A stretch of 64,000 nt of DNA from Lachnospiraceae bacterium (GTDB lineage: Bacteria > Bacillota > Clostridia > Lachnospirales > Lachnospiraceae): positions 1 through 64,000 of the forward strand of contig JAQXVT010000087.1 of assembly GCA_029225065.1 (NCBI GenBank), given 5' to 3'. This document shows positions 52,201 through 61,305 of the stretch, piece after piece. The first letter of the stretch is position 1, and each line of letters begins with the position of its first letter. The notes under the pieces were generated by a model. That model saw only the letters and a list, made by a program, of their open reading frames with translations. It was not told the DNA's origin and did not search any database. A program made the position numbers and the translations under genes.

Positions 52201-53169
52201 ATCCTGTGCATGTGCTATCCGTTCGATCTGCTCGAGGTCGTCAAGAAGCGCAGGCGCATAAGCCGCCGGACCAAACGGCTCCATCGCGGTGTCATACGCG
52301 CGCTGCAGCAGATGCTTTACCTCCTCAAGGACATGTTTTGTATCGTCGACTGCGACGCGCAGCCATGACTGCTCTGTTTTATTCTCTGGCAGCTCCCTGC
52401 TTCTGCCTTTTTGTCGCTCTGCAATGGCTTCCGTTTCATTTGCAGTACTGTCGCCTTCTTCCCCGCAGATACTTTCATTCTGAGTATTGTGATCTGCATA
52501 CTCTTTCGCGTCATCTGTCTTCTCAGAATCGATTTCATTTTCAGCAAGTACAGTTTCTCCGTCCGCATACATCTCCCGGCACTCCTGCAGCCACTCAAGC
52601 GGCCACGGCTGTCCCATTGAAAAATGATACAGCGCCAGCACGGCTTCCATGACCGGCCGGTCATCCTTTCCCGGGGAGAACTGCTCCAGAAACTCATGAA
52701 ATTCCTCATTTTCTGCTTCCGTCTCATACGCTTCATCGAGAATCTCTTTTAAAACGTCCTGACGCAGCAGCTGCATTTCCGCCTCGTCTGCCACCCGAAA
52801 GCCCGGATCCAGACCGATGAGATGAAAATGGCTGCGCAGCACCTGCAGGCAGAAACTGTGGATCGTCGTGATCTTTGCGTTGTGGATGAGCACCAGCTGA
52901 CGCTGCAGATGTTCATTGTCTGCCTCCTGTTCTGCCCGCACCTCAAGCGCGTCCCGGATTCTCTGGCGCATTTCTGCCGCCGCCGCATTTGTAAACGTCA
53001 CAACGAGGAGCCGTTCAATATCCACCGGATGTACTGGAGAAGTCACCATTGCGAGAATACGCGCCACCAGCACAGCCGTCTTTCCGGAGCCGGCCGCCGC
53101 CGACACCAGCACGTCGACGCCGTGCGTATCGATTACCTTCTGCTGTTCTTCCGTCCATTTTACACTCAT
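49267..53169 (-). CDS. addA: ATP-dependent helicase/nuclease subunit AddA
   Basis: This 1300-residue protein is the UvrD-type helicase and nuclease subunit of AddAB, the Firmicutes counterpart of RecBCD. Walker A is VLVSAAAGSGKTAVLVARI near residue 19, motif II is MIDEYQDSNLVQELIL near 455, the motif IV-VI region includes VRIMSIHKSKGLEFPVVFVS near 855 and YVAMTRAKEKLIL near 935. The C-terminal nuclease has GIIDAWFEDEDGEIVLVDYKTDH. The acidic low-complexity stretch near 200-270 is an insertion seen in variable length in the family. It starts one base after the addB stop codon. Confidence 0.96.
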   Translation of the reverse strand: MSVKWTEEQQKVIDTHGVDVLVSAAAGSGKTAVLVARILAMVTSPVHPVDIERLLVVTFTNAAAAEMRQRIRDALEVRAEQEADNEHLQRQLVLIHNAKITTIHSFCLQVLRSHFHLIGLDPGFRVADEAEMQLLRQDVLKEILDEAYETEAENEEFHEFLEQFSPGKDDRPVMEAVLALYHFSMGQPWPLEWLQECREMYADGETVLAENEIDSEKTDDAKEYADHNTQNESICGEEGDSTANETEAIAERQKGRSRELPENKTEQSWLRVAVDDTKHVLEEVKHLLQRAYDTAMEPFGPAAYAPALLDDLEQIERIAHAQDYRGLAAAFREMHPYKRLSTKKDPDVLEEKKQLVKDLRETAKTALAGVRTRYFYDTPEVIRDEFERSGLSVRWLTYLTEAFSKRLAERKSEKNLLDFSDLEHLALQILVERKDGENHPSAAAKEYAEQFEEIMIDEYQDSNLVQELILGSVSGGGCRAHNLFMVGDVKQSIYRFRLARPELFLEKYHAYPQLETAQRIDLHKNFRSRHEVLNSVNYIFRQIMTENPGGIVYDEDAALYAGAKFPESSEDSAYTTELWLTESETSRRRETEARMVGARIEAMVGKEQIWDKDLMPEGWTEGMERGGYRPVQYRDIVILLRTVSGWSDTFGSVLTEMGIPNFTGSQSGYFSAAEVRTILSYLQVLDNPRQDIPLAAVLHSAIGGLDEEELAWIRSESEAESFYECCRSYQENGADKAIKEKLANFFEMLEHFRARAEYTPVHLLLWEILDETGYGAYAQALPAGSQRKANLDMLVEKAIAYEATSYRGLYHFVRYIENLKKYEVDYGEANIGSESDNTVRIMSIHKSKGLEFPVVFVSGMAKQFNETDSRAKAVMHPSLGIGCDCVDTRLRTRQASLLKKIIQKTTSMENLGEEMRVLYVAMTRAKEKLILTGCVGNMEEQAAKWAQAASTPGGTLPYSSLTGASSYLDWVMPALMRHPDARMLSLALHIPCEEFDQNVWKKHGQEDEPVDKADAFLTHYEFYVMAKETFDAEEFRQAGEEQAELAALLNPDLSVCADEKAEKYLAHVFTEDFAYRYEAGQKIAGKLSVSELKKRSQEPEETEAEQLYAPEEEEIIPGFYQTDTPVKGAARGTLYHTFMENLDFSKKEELQIQLEELVSCGKMSRDEATAVRLSDIRRFLKTKTGKGMEQAARTGKLHREQPFVLGVPAETIREDWSSDETVLVQGIIDAWFEDEDGEIVLVDYKTDHIADREKLAERYRGQLSYYAQALGQLTGRRVKTQVIYSFFLGKEIVLSGTEKF

Positions 53170-53170
53170 C

Positions 53171-56100
53171 TTATTCTCCTTCTCCTGCTTTGTCCGTTTC
53201 TTCCACGTGCATGTCTCTCAGTGCCTCTTCCAGCTCTCTCCATGACTCCTCTGACAGTTCCGGGATCTCCGCTGCTTCAAATGTTTCAAGCTCCTTCTCT
53301 CTTCCTGCATCGTCCCATGCCTGCTCTGTTTCTTCACTCTTCGCCGCTTTTCCTACTCTCCAGCTCTCATCATTCCCGTGACCCTGCGCCAGACTGCTTT
53401 CCGACTTCCACTGTACTTTTTCCAATTGATCAGATGCTTCCTGCTTCAACTCAGTCTCCATCCGCATCCACACTTCGTCTTTCCCAAGCGTTTCCAACCG
53501 ATGCGGGCAATTCCCCGGAATCTTCCGGTCAAAGCCGCACACATCCGCGTAATCACAGTAATCGCACGGTGTCCGGCCATCTGATTCGTATGGGTCCGGC
53601 GCCACCTCGCCGCCAAGCATCCGCTCGCCAAGCTGCGTCATCTTCCGTCTTGCAAACCTGGACAGAATCCCAAACTGCTCCGGTGTAATCGTTTTTGAGG
53701 CCGCCTTCAGGCTTCCGTCCTTTTTTCTTCCGGCCGGTATTACGAGCGAATCCCCGGAAAATCCATGATCCAGAAGCTCCAGCACCTCGTCCTCCTCATT
53801 GATAATGCCGTCCGGACGCAGTTTTTTGAGCAGCTTTTCCCGCATGGCTTTTTCATCCGCTCCGGCCTCTTTTTCCAGCACCGGGTCCTGCATCCGGTAA
53901 TAAAAGATTCCCGCCGGTACAGTGACGCGCTCCGGGTGCAGCCGCTGCTCCATCTCAAGCGCCGCATTCAGGTAAACGACGAGCTGCAGCTGCAGCCCAT
54001 AATATAAGGAAACCGGATCAAATGCCGCCATACCCGATTTATAGTCCACGATCTTGACGTACACCGCATCCTCTGTCTGCGCCGTATCGATGCGGTCAAT
54101 CCGGCCCTGAAGACGCATCCGGCTGTGTCCGCCAAGCGATACGTTTACCGTCTCCAGATTTCCCGCATCCGCAAACGACACCTCAAATCCGGACGGGCGG
54201 AAGCTTCCTGCCGCAAGCTGCTCATGAAGCACCCACGCTGACCGGCAGAGAATCCGCTTCAGACGATTGATCGTGTACGCACTTCTCGCATCACTGTGCA
54301 GCGCATCCGCACCGTATTTCGCGCTGACTTCATCCACACACTGTTCCATCAGAACCGTCTCTTCCTGCTCGGTCAGCTCCGTCCAGTCGCGATCACTCAC
54401 CGCTATCCGTCTTGAAAACAGCTCCAGTGAGCGGTGAAACAAAATGCCGAGATCCGCCGGTTTTACGCCGTAAAGCTCGCGCTCCCGCAGCCGCAGGCCG
54501 TACAGGGCAAAATGTGCAAACGCACATGCCGCAAACTGTTCCAGACGTGTCACGCTGTTCGTCATCACCTCACCGTACAGCTTTTTCGACGCGGAAAATG
54601 ACAGCTGACGCGCAGCTCCCCTTGAAAATGCGGCATGTACCAGTGTTCTGACACGCTCCCGATATTCGTTATCCTGCGCGTAGGTGCGGTACAGCTCCCT
54701 CCACTCAGGTTCCAAATTTCCCATGCGTGCCTCCCGCAGCCCATGCAGAAAGTACTGGAGTCCATTTTTCCGGGTCGTCGTGTGCCACAGCTCGCTGCCC
54801 GGCTCCTTTTCCTCGCTGACCGTAATCTTCGGAAACAGCCTGCGGATATTTGATACAAGATACGATGGGCGCATCACCACACCGTCGCTGCTGCCAAGGC
54901 ACCACGACAGATACAGATGCTTTGACGGCTTTGTCAGGTTTTGGTAGAGATAAAAACGCTGGATATAGCTGTTTTCCCGCGCTGTCGGCGCCAGCTCCAT
55001 GCCGTTCTCCTTCAAAAGCTCCCGCTCCATATCCGATACGATTCCGCCGTCATTTCCCCTTGCCGGTACCCAGCCGTCATTCAGTCCGAGGAAAAAGAGA
55101 ACTTTTACATGCGCCAGTCTCGTTCGGCGGATATCCCCCACCTGCACCTGATCGATGCCCGGCGGAATCACGCCGACCTTTGCCTCCGAAAGGCCGGCCT
55201 CCAGAATCTCCGTAAACTCCTGCAGTTCCATTGGCTCTTCCCCGAGCAGCTCCGCCATCTCATCGAGCAGGCGAATCAGAATCGCATATACCTGGCTGTA
55301 TTCCCGTTCCTGTCCCATCTCACCTTCCGCTTCCAGCTGTGCCGCCCGCTCCTGCAGCCGTTTTCCGATCTCGCACTCCCGCAACAGCTCATACAGCGCC
55401 GTCGCATAAAAGAGCAGCGTACTTCCTTTTTTCCGCATTTTTTCTGCGAACGGTTCAAACCGCTCCACCAATCGTTCCCGATAAGTGTTTACTTTTTCGA
55501 GTGCTTCCTCCGTCAGCTGCGCCGGACGGTATTCCCAAATCTTTTTCCATTTCCGGTGTCCCCGGATACCGGCTGCGAGCACATAATTTTCCAGCTCGTC
55601 GGTCTCATCTGCTGTAAAACCGGCCATTCCGGTGCGAAGAAAGCGGAAAACCGCCTCCGCCGCATAGTCGCGCTGCACAATTTCAAGCGCACCGCGTACA
55701 AACTCCAGACAGGGATTCAAAAGAATCTGACGCGTCTCATCGACAAATGCCGGAATCTCATACTGTGGAAAAATATGCTTCACGTAATTATTATAAGAAG
55801 AAAGGTCTCCCGTAATCACCACGATATCCCGGTAGCGCAGATTTTGCTCCCGTACCAGCCGCGAGATCGTCCGCGCTGCAAAATGCACCTCCGCCGCCGG
55901 ATTTTTGGAAATGTGCATCGAAATCTCCTCCGGAATCCCGCCGTAGCTCAGCCTGCGACTGCGGAAGAGGTTCTGCTCCAGATGGAACAGTGCGCCGCCT
56001 TTTTTGAAACGCGGAAGGGAGGTTTTTCCGAGGATGACGGGGGGCAGAAAAATGTTTTCGTTCCGGTCGTTCGCGTCATCTTTCCCGCTCACAGCATATT

Positions 56101-56989
56101 TCGAAACATTCATTCTTTCGGTATGATCAAATACATTTTCCGAATCAGCGCTTCGCTCCTCACCTTTTCCTTCACCACTCTTCCACATCCGCCGTGCCGC
56201 ACTCCGCGCCGCTTCACTGACCGCCTCCACCAGCCTGCGGCTCGGCGCAAACAAATCATGCTCCTGCAGCTTCCCAAATGCACTTTCCCTCGCATCAAGC
56301 GTCACCGTCAGATACACCTTCGGACAATAGACAAACAATTCCTCCAGCACCCGGATCTGTGACGGCGTAAAACCGGCGAACCCGTCAAATGCCAGCACAC
56401 TGTTTTTCAGAAGAGCCGACTCCCCCGCCACCTGGCAGAGCACATCGTAAATCTCCTCCGGCTTTAAAAAGCGATCCCTGCGGTAGGAAAGAAAAGCCCG
56501 GTAAAGCACCTGCAGATCCTCAAGCTTTGCATTTAACAGCGGGCGGTTTTCCGTTTTCCGCTCCATCTCCTGCAGTTCAAAGTCGGACACCTCATACTGC
56601 ATCAGCTCCGAAAGTACTGATTTCACCTCCGAGACGTAGCCCGGGCGGTTCATCCTGCTTCCGAGCACCTTCAGCTTCTCCTGCTCCTCGATTGCCACCT
56701 TGCGCAGCATCAGATTCTTTCCGGTCTCGGTCAGCACACTTCGCTGATCCGCACCGACCTCCTCAAAGATTCGGTGTGCCAGCCGCTGAAAGCTCAGCAC
56801 GTCGATGTTCATGATTCCTCCCCGCGGATGCGCCATGACCAGATCCTTCTGCGTCTGCATCGTAAACTGCTCCGGCACAATCACGATAAAATTGCTATCC
56901 GTCCGCTGCATCGACTCCTCTATGATTTTCTGATACAAGTACGTGGATTTTCCGCTTCCGGAATTTCCGAAAATAAACTGCAGAGACAT
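53171..56989 (-). CDS. addB: ATP-dependent helicase/deoxyribonuclease subunit AddB
   Basis: This 1272-residue subunit has an inactive helicase part with a Walker A loop IFGNSGSGKSTYLYQKII at the start and a RecB-type nuclease near the C-terminus (KIVDYKSGMAAFDP near residue 985). It also has the four cysteines that hold an iron-sulfur cluster: one in EQFAACAFAHF near 820 and three in CDYCDYADVCGFD near 1145 (a further C follows in NCPHRLE). With AddA it processes double-strand breaks for recombination. AAAAGGAGAAGAAC precedes the ATG. Its promoter region overlaps a dispersed repeat at 57017-57055. Confidence 0.96.
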   Translation of the reverse strand: MSLQFIFGNSGSGKSTYLYQKIIEESMQRTDSNFIVIVPEQFTMQTQKDLVMAHPRGGIMNIDVLSFQRLAHRIFEEVGADQRSVLTETGKNLMLRKVAIEEQEKLKVLGSRMNRPGYVSEVKSVLSELMQYEVSDFELQEMERKTENRPLLNAKLEDLQVLYRAFLSYRRDRFLKPEEIYDVLCQVAGESALLKNSVLAFDGFAGFTPSQIRVLEELFVYCPKVYLTVTLDARESAFGKLQEHDLFAPSRRLVEAVSEAARSAARRMWKSGEGKGEERSADSENVFDHTERMNVSKYAVSGKDDANDRNENIFLPPVILGKTSLPRFKKGGALFHLEQNLFRSRRLSYGGIPEEISMHISKNPAAEVHFAARTISRLVREQNLRYRDIVVITGDLSSYNNYVKHIFPQYEIPAFVDETRQILLNPCLEFVRGALEIVQRDYAAEAVFRFLRTGMAGFTADETDELENYVLAAGIRGHRKWKKIWEYRPAQLTEEALEKVNTYRERLVERFEPFAEKMRKKGSTLLFYATALYELLRECEIGKRLQERAAQLEAEGEMGQEREYSQVYAILIRLLDEMAELLGEEPMELQEFTEILEAGLSEAKVGVIPPGIDQVQVGDIRRTRLAHVKVLFFLGLNDGWVPARGNDGGIVSDMERELLKENGMELAPTARENSYIQRFYLYQNLTKPSKHLYLSWCLGSSDGVVMRPSYLVSNIRRLFPKITVSEEKEPGSELWHTTTRKNGLQYFLHGLREARMGNLEPEWRELYRTYAQDNEYRERVRTLVHAAFSRGAARQLSFSASKKLYGEVMTNSVTRLEQFAACAFAHFALYGLRLRERELYGVKPADLGILFHRSLELFSRRIAVSDRDWTELTEQEETVLMEQCVDEVSAKYGADALHSDARSAYTINRLKRILCRSAWVLHEQLAAGSFRPSGFEVSFADAGNLETVNVSLGGHSRMRLQGRIDRIDTAQTEDAVYVKIVDYKSGMAAFDPVSLYYGLQLQLVVYLNAALEMEQRLHPERVTVPAGIFYYRMQDPVLEKEAGADEKAMREKLLKKLRPDGIINEEDEVLELLDHGFSGDSLVIPAGRKKDGSLKAASKTITPEQFGILSRFARRKMTQLGERMLGGEVAPDPYESDGRTPCDYCDYADVCGFDRKIPGNCPHRLETLGKDEVWMRMETELKQEASDQLEKVQWKSESSLAQGHGNDESWRVGKAAKSEETEQAWDDAGREKELETFEAAEIPELSEESWRELEEALRDMHVEETDKAGEGE

Positions 56990-57016
56990 GTTCTTCTCCT
57001 TTTACACAATTTTATT

Positions 57017-57055
57017 ATAACTGTTCACAGCCAACCTTCAAAATGCTGCGTATCC
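57017..57055 (-). repeat. Short dispersed repeat, GAACAGTTA type, copy 3, overlapping the addB promoter
   Basis: The minus strand has GCATTTTGAAGGTTGGCTG followed by TGAACAGTTATAAT. TTGAAG and TATAAT, 16 bases apart, would make a promoter for addB inside the repeat. Copies near 8930 and 43045 share TTTTG, TGG and GAACAGTTA but lack the TATAAT. Confidence 0.5.
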
Positions 57056-57056
57056 G

Positions 57057-57632
57057 TTACTTTTTTTCCCACTGCATTTTCGTCAGAAGGTTAAAGTGCT
57101 CGGTACGTGTTTCGCCCATCAACGGGCAGTACACCTCTTTTTCTGTATGATGAAATACAAATCCGCACTTTTCCTGCGTCCGCTTCGACTTCTCATTTCC
57201 ATCATAATACCCGCACCACAGCGCACTGCAGCCCAGAATTTCAAACGCATATTCCTGCAGACAGCGCACCGCCTCCGGTACATATCCTCTTCCCCAGAAT
57301 GGCCTGCCAAGCCAGAAGCCAATTTCCAGTTCTTTCTCTTTTGCTGCATCCGTCTTTGCGCCCGCCTCACACCGCGGCTCCATCAGCCCGATACTTCCAA
57401 TCGCCTTTCCGTCCTCTTTTAAGCAGATCGCATACGTCTCCGGCTCCGAGAGCACATTCTTTATGATCTCCCGGCTGTTTTCCACGCTGGTATGCACCGG
57501 CCAGCCAGCTGCCGGCCCTACCTGCGGGTCTTTCGCATAGCGGTACAGATCCTCTGCATCCGCTTCCGTCCATGAGCGAAGCAGAAGTCGATCCGTTGTA
57601 AATGTGCGCCGTTTTCTCTCATTTTTTTCCAT
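57057..57632 (-). CDS. GNAT family N-acetyltransferase (RimJ/RimL type)
   Basis: This 191-residue protein has the Acetyltransf_3 pattern: TDRLLLRSWTEADAEDLYRY near residue 15, AIGSIGLMEPR near 85, the acetyl-CoA loop in GFWLGRPFWGRGYVPEAVRC near 115 and NEKSKRTQEKCGF near 155. It should acetylate an amine, possibly a ribosomal protein end, a small molecule or an antibiotic. The ATG at 57632 has GGGAGG before it; longer frames run into the promoter. It has its own promoter and lies upstream of addB on the same strand. Confidence 0.88.
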   Translation of the reverse strand: MEKNERKRRTFTTDRLLLRSWTEADAEDLYRYAKDPQVGPAAGWPVHTSVENSREIIKNVLSEPETYAICLKEDGKAIGSIGLMEPRCEAGAKTDAAKEKELEIGFWLGRPFWGRGYVPEAVRCLQEYAFEILGCSALWCGYYDGNEKSKRTQEKCGFVFHHTEKEVYCPLMGETRTEHFNLLTKMQWEKK

Positions 57633-57699
57633 AAAAAATCCTCCCTGATCCATGTTTTTTCGAGACACTGACTTTCGCTTTTCGGTAAAAGATTCTCTT

Positions 57700-57728
57700 A
57701 CCATACCACGAAATCTGTGCCACTTCAA
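57700..57728 (-). promoter_or_regulatory. Sigma-A promoter of the GNAT gene
   Basis: TTGAAG (57728-57723) and TATGGT (57705-57700) on the minus strand are 17 bases apart, with TGG before the -10 box. Confidence 0.65.
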
Positions 57729-57828
57729 CACATGAACCAGGGAGTTTTCCCTAATTGGCATAATCAGTTAAAATGTGTCCGTCTAATTTCTCCTCGTCGG
57801 CCTGTTTCGCCCGCTGCGCGATATTATG

Positions 57829-60333
57829 TCAACTTCCGCTCTCCTGCGCCGCGCCGATCGGCACCCTGACCTGCGCCGCATCCAGCATCTGCTGCACTAA
57901 GTACAGATACTTCACATCTGCGATGATGATCTCCGAACGCTCTGCCCGGGCAGCGGAATCGTAATAAACTCTGCCATAGCAGGATACAAAAATATTCTCT
58001 CCGTCCTTCCGGTGAATCCTGTGCTCCAGAAACAGAAACGGCTGTTTCGCCAGCCCGGTATTAATCTGACATAAATATTCCGTCCGGTCTTCCTCCGGAA
58101 TCAGATCCTGCTGCATCATACCGAGCGTTTTTACCTCTTCCCGGCTGTAGCCTGTCATCCTTTCAAAGGCGTCGTCAACCGAAATGATATGCATCGTCCC
58201 ATCCAGTTTGTATCTGCTGAAAAAGACAGAATGAACTTTGTTTTCCTGCTCCACCTCTGCGGTCTCTTCCGCCGACACTTCCTTCTGTTCTTTTGGAGTG
58301 CACTCTTCCGCAGGGACGTCTTCTGCCTTCTCCTGTTCCTTTAACAGTTTCAAAAATTCCGCCACAATGAATGGATCAAACTGGCTCCCCGCGCACCGTT
58401 TCAGCTCCGCTTTTGCCGCACTGACTGGCATTGCTGCGCGGTAGGAACGTGTATTTGTCATCGCATCGTAGGCATCCACCACCGCAATTACCCTTGAGAG
58501 AATCGGAATCTCTTCACCCTTCAGACCATCCGGGTATCCTCTGCCGTCCCATCTTTCGTGGTGATGCAGCACCTCATCTGCAATTCCTTTCAACTCACTG
58601 TTGCTGTTCGCGATCTCATAGCCTTTTCTTGTATGCGTCTGCAGAATCGCCCATTCTTCATCAGAAAGCTTGCCCGGCTTGTTTAAAATTTCAAGCGGAA
58701 TGCCGATCTTTCCGATATCATGCAGCAGGCAGAGCAGAGAAAGCTTGCTCTGCTGCACATCGGTAAGCCCGATCCTTTTTCCAAGCTCTGCTCCCGAGAG
58801 CTGTGTACGGCGCACATGGTGCTCAGTGTCACTGTCGCACTCCTCCAGCGCCCGGATCAGTGATTTGAGCATCTCTGAATGTGTGGAACCCTGATCCAGC
58901 AGTTTTTTCGCCCGCATTGCCTCCAAAGTCTCCTGAATCACCAGAAGAACATCCGTCTGCTCATCCTGAATCGCACTGACACCATACTGGAGGTCTCCCG
59001 GAAAACTTTCTTTTATCTTTTCCACGCATGAGAGCATCCCTGCCTCACTACAGTGGCTGCACAGCGCAATCAGCGTCGCCTCGACACCCCTGACAAAATA
59101 CGTCTGTTTCGGAAAACAGCCGCGCATTGTCTCCGCCAGCAGCCGGATCTTCTGGTCACCCGTCTGTGTACCGAGGGAACGGTTTACCACAGACAGACCG
59201 TTGATATCACAGACCGCTACTCCGGTCGAAACCGGAAATGCATCCTTACATTCCTTTACGAAACGCCGAAAACTCTCCCAGTCCTGAAAACCGGTCAGCA
59301 GATCCGTCTCAAGCGCCGCGTCCGAAAACACAAACAACTGTCCCAAATGCTGTCCTCTGTCATTTTTCAGGCTTCGAATATCACAGCGAAGCGGCCGCTC
59401 CTCACCGTCTTTTTTCACATAACACTGAACGGAACTGCTCTCATTTTCATCCTCTTCTCTTCCCAGCCCATAGCATTTGAGAAAAGACTTCCGATCCAGA
59501 CAGTCCTTCTCCTCGATATTTCCCAGCAGATCATCCGCTCTTTTATTATGGAGAATCAGCTGATCATCGTAATCAAACAGCACAATTCCCTGTCCGATAT
59601 TTTCAAACACACTCGTTTTCAGGTGGTTGAGCATCCCATGTGTTGAATAATTAAAACAGCTCCAGTACAGCACAAATGAAGTCAGGCTGTATCCACAGAT
59701 GGAATAATCGAGCAGATTGTAGACTGATTCACCTGGCAAAAACAGAAAGATTGCATTCACCAGCACGATCGCCGCAATTCCCGTAATCACATGACGGTAC
59801 TGCGCCCGATACTCACACGGCAGCCGAAACATCTTGCGGATCAGCATGAGCAGCACCACCGCCACCAGCGTATAGGAAAAAATGAGATGTATCCAGTAAA
59901 GCGGCATCATCTGATACTCATATCTGACAATGATCGTCTCTCTTCTCACATAGTGGACTGCAATCTCGTGAAATGGATTGACCGCGAAAACGACTACCTC
60001 AAAGGCCGCATACAGCTTCGCGAGACGCAGCAGAATACTGCCGGTCTTTGTCAGCGTTTCTCTTGTAAAATAAACAGTGAAAATTATGAGATTCAGCAGC
60101 ATAAAATCTATATTTATGAAGTAACAACTGGACATCACGGACATACACAGGTAATTGTCGCTCAGGATACTGACCAGATAGCTCAGATCCACCACGGCCG
60201 CCCCGGCACACGCAAAACCGAGATACCGCCCCGTCGTCCGGTTCTTCCGCATGGACAATCCTGCCAGAATAAAATCCAGAACTGCGATCAGTATGGATAT
60301 GTAAATGTATAATTCCTGGAATACTGGTTTCAT
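57829..60333 (-). CDS. Membrane HD-GYP phosphodiesterase with PAS domains and a degenerate GGDEF domain
   Basis: This 834-residue signalling protein has six or seven N-terminal membrane helices (about 5-230) like the 7TM histidine-kinase sensor type, a PAS-like part (about 240-340), a GGDEF-like domain (about 345-480), an HD-GYP domain (about 495-680) and a second PAS domain at the C-terminus (about 705-815). The HD-GYP motifs are intact: LLHDIGKIGIP, HHHERWDGRGYPDG and VVDAYDAMT, so it should break down c-di-GMP. The GGDEF loop reads VRGVEATL, so cyclase activity is unlikely. The ribosome site is weak (AAAGGG about 13 bases upstream). It can oppose the cyclase at 6711-8882. Confidence 0.9.
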   Translation of the reverse strand: MKPVFQELYIYISILIAVLDFILAGLSMRKNRTTGRYLGFACAGAAVVDLSYLVSILSDNYLCMSVMSSCYFINIDFMLLNLIIFTVYFTRETLTKTGSILLRLAKLYAAFEVVVFAVNPFHEIAVHYVRRETIIVRYEYQMMPLYWIHLIFSYTLVAVVLLMLIRKMFRLPCEYRAQYRHVITGIAAIVLVNAIFLFLPGESVYNLLDYSICGYSLTSFVLYWSCFNYSTHGMLNHLKTSVFENIGQGIVLFDYDDQLILHNKRADDLLGNIEEKDCLDRKSFLKCYGLGREEDENESSSVQCYVKKDGEERPLRCDIRSLKNDRGQHLGQLFVFSDAALETDLLTGFQDWESFRRFVKECKDAFPVSTGVAVCDINGLSVVNRSLGTQTGDQKIRLLAETMRGCFPKQTYFVRGVEATLIALCSHCSEAGMLSCVEKIKESFPGDLQYGVSAIQDEQTDVLLVIQETLEAMRAKKLLDQGSTHSEMLKSLIRALEECDSDTEHHVRRTQLSGAELGKRIGLTDVQQSKLSLLCLLHDIGKIGIPLEILNKPGKLSDEEWAILQTHTRKGYEIANSNSELKGIADEVLHHHERWDGRGYPDGLKGEEIPILSRVIAVVDAYDAMTNTRSYRAAMPVSAAKAELKRCAGSQFDPFIVAEFLKLLKEQEKAEDVPAEECTPKEQKEVSAEETAEVEQENKVHSVFFSRYKLDGTMHIISVDDAFERMTGYSREEVKTLGMMQQDLIPEEDRTEYLCQINTGLAKQPFLFLEHRIHRKDGENIFVSCYGRVYYDSAARAERSEIIIADVKYLYLVQQMLDAAQVRVPIGAAQESGS

Positions 60334-60437
60334 TTGTCTATTCTGCCCTTTCCATCTGGGTGCCGGCTTCTTTTTTATGTAATATCGCTATATAAGCAGA
60401 AGTCAAAGCTGTGTCGCATTGTCATCTTTCACTAATT

Positions 60438-60973
60438 TTATACGGTTTTTTGTAAAAAAGCAATACTCTTCCCGTTAAAAAACGGGTTTTTCGGTGAATT
60501 CCACTTTTTTCTTTTTCTGGCACAAAAAACTCCCCGCTTCGGATCAAGCGCATCTCTGATCGCATCTCCGAGAAGGTTGAAACTCAGCACTGTCAGCATG
60601 ATAAATACGCCAGGAATAATACACATATGCGGGTAATCCCGGATAAAACTGCGCGCGGAGGAGAGCATGGACCCCCACTCCGGAGTCGGCGCCTGCACAC
60701 CAAACCCAAGGAAACTAAGCGCTGACGCCAGAAGTCCGGCGGAAGCGATTCCCATGGCCATCTGCACAATCAGCGGTGAGATCGCATTTGGAATAATGTG
60801 GCGCGCATAGCCTGCCATTCCGCTGATTCCAATCGCAATGATAACCTTTGTAAAGCCAGGCCCCAGCACCGCGGAAATCGCAATCGCCAGCAAGATGCCA
60901 ACCTTTGCTCCGGTCATATACGATTCACCAAAATCCATATGGCACAACCCGAGTGCAAAATCCTTCAGACGCC
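60438..60973 (-). pseudogene. Fusion remnant of two ABC permease genes (DppB-like start, DppC-like end)
   Basis: An open frame of 169 codons (ATG at 60947) is readable, but the product is not a normal permease. The first part (LGLCHMDFGESYMTGAKV) looks like the early extracellular loop of a DppB-type protein. It runs in frame into a DppC-type core (GILLAIAISAVLGPGF). That core lacks about 25 residues between AGYAR and HIIPNAISPLIVQ, where the coupling EAARALG segment should be. The C-terminal tail after DALDPK is unrelated and basic. No ATPase or binding protein genes are adjacent. This looks like what is left of a peptide-type ABC operon after several deletions. Confidence 0.8.
60471..60491 (+). 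terminator. Terminator-like hairpin in the permease remnant, plus-strand direction
   Basis: CCCGTT (60471-60476) pairs with AACGGG (60481-60486), followed by five T residues on the plus strand. No intact plus-strand gene lies before it, so it may be a relic. Confidence 0.35.
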
Positions 60974-61043
60974 GCAGTCAGTATTCCGGCATTCAGTTCT
61001 ATTTTCACAGCGGTGATGCCACCGATATAACAGAACGGCTCGA

Positions 61044-61305
<262 letters not shown>

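Noticed and set aside
54941-56362. Open frame of 473 codons on the plus strand
   Set aside because: It lies fully inside addB on the other strand, has no ribosome site, is rich in Arg, His and Pro, and matches no family. It is a shadow of addB codon use.
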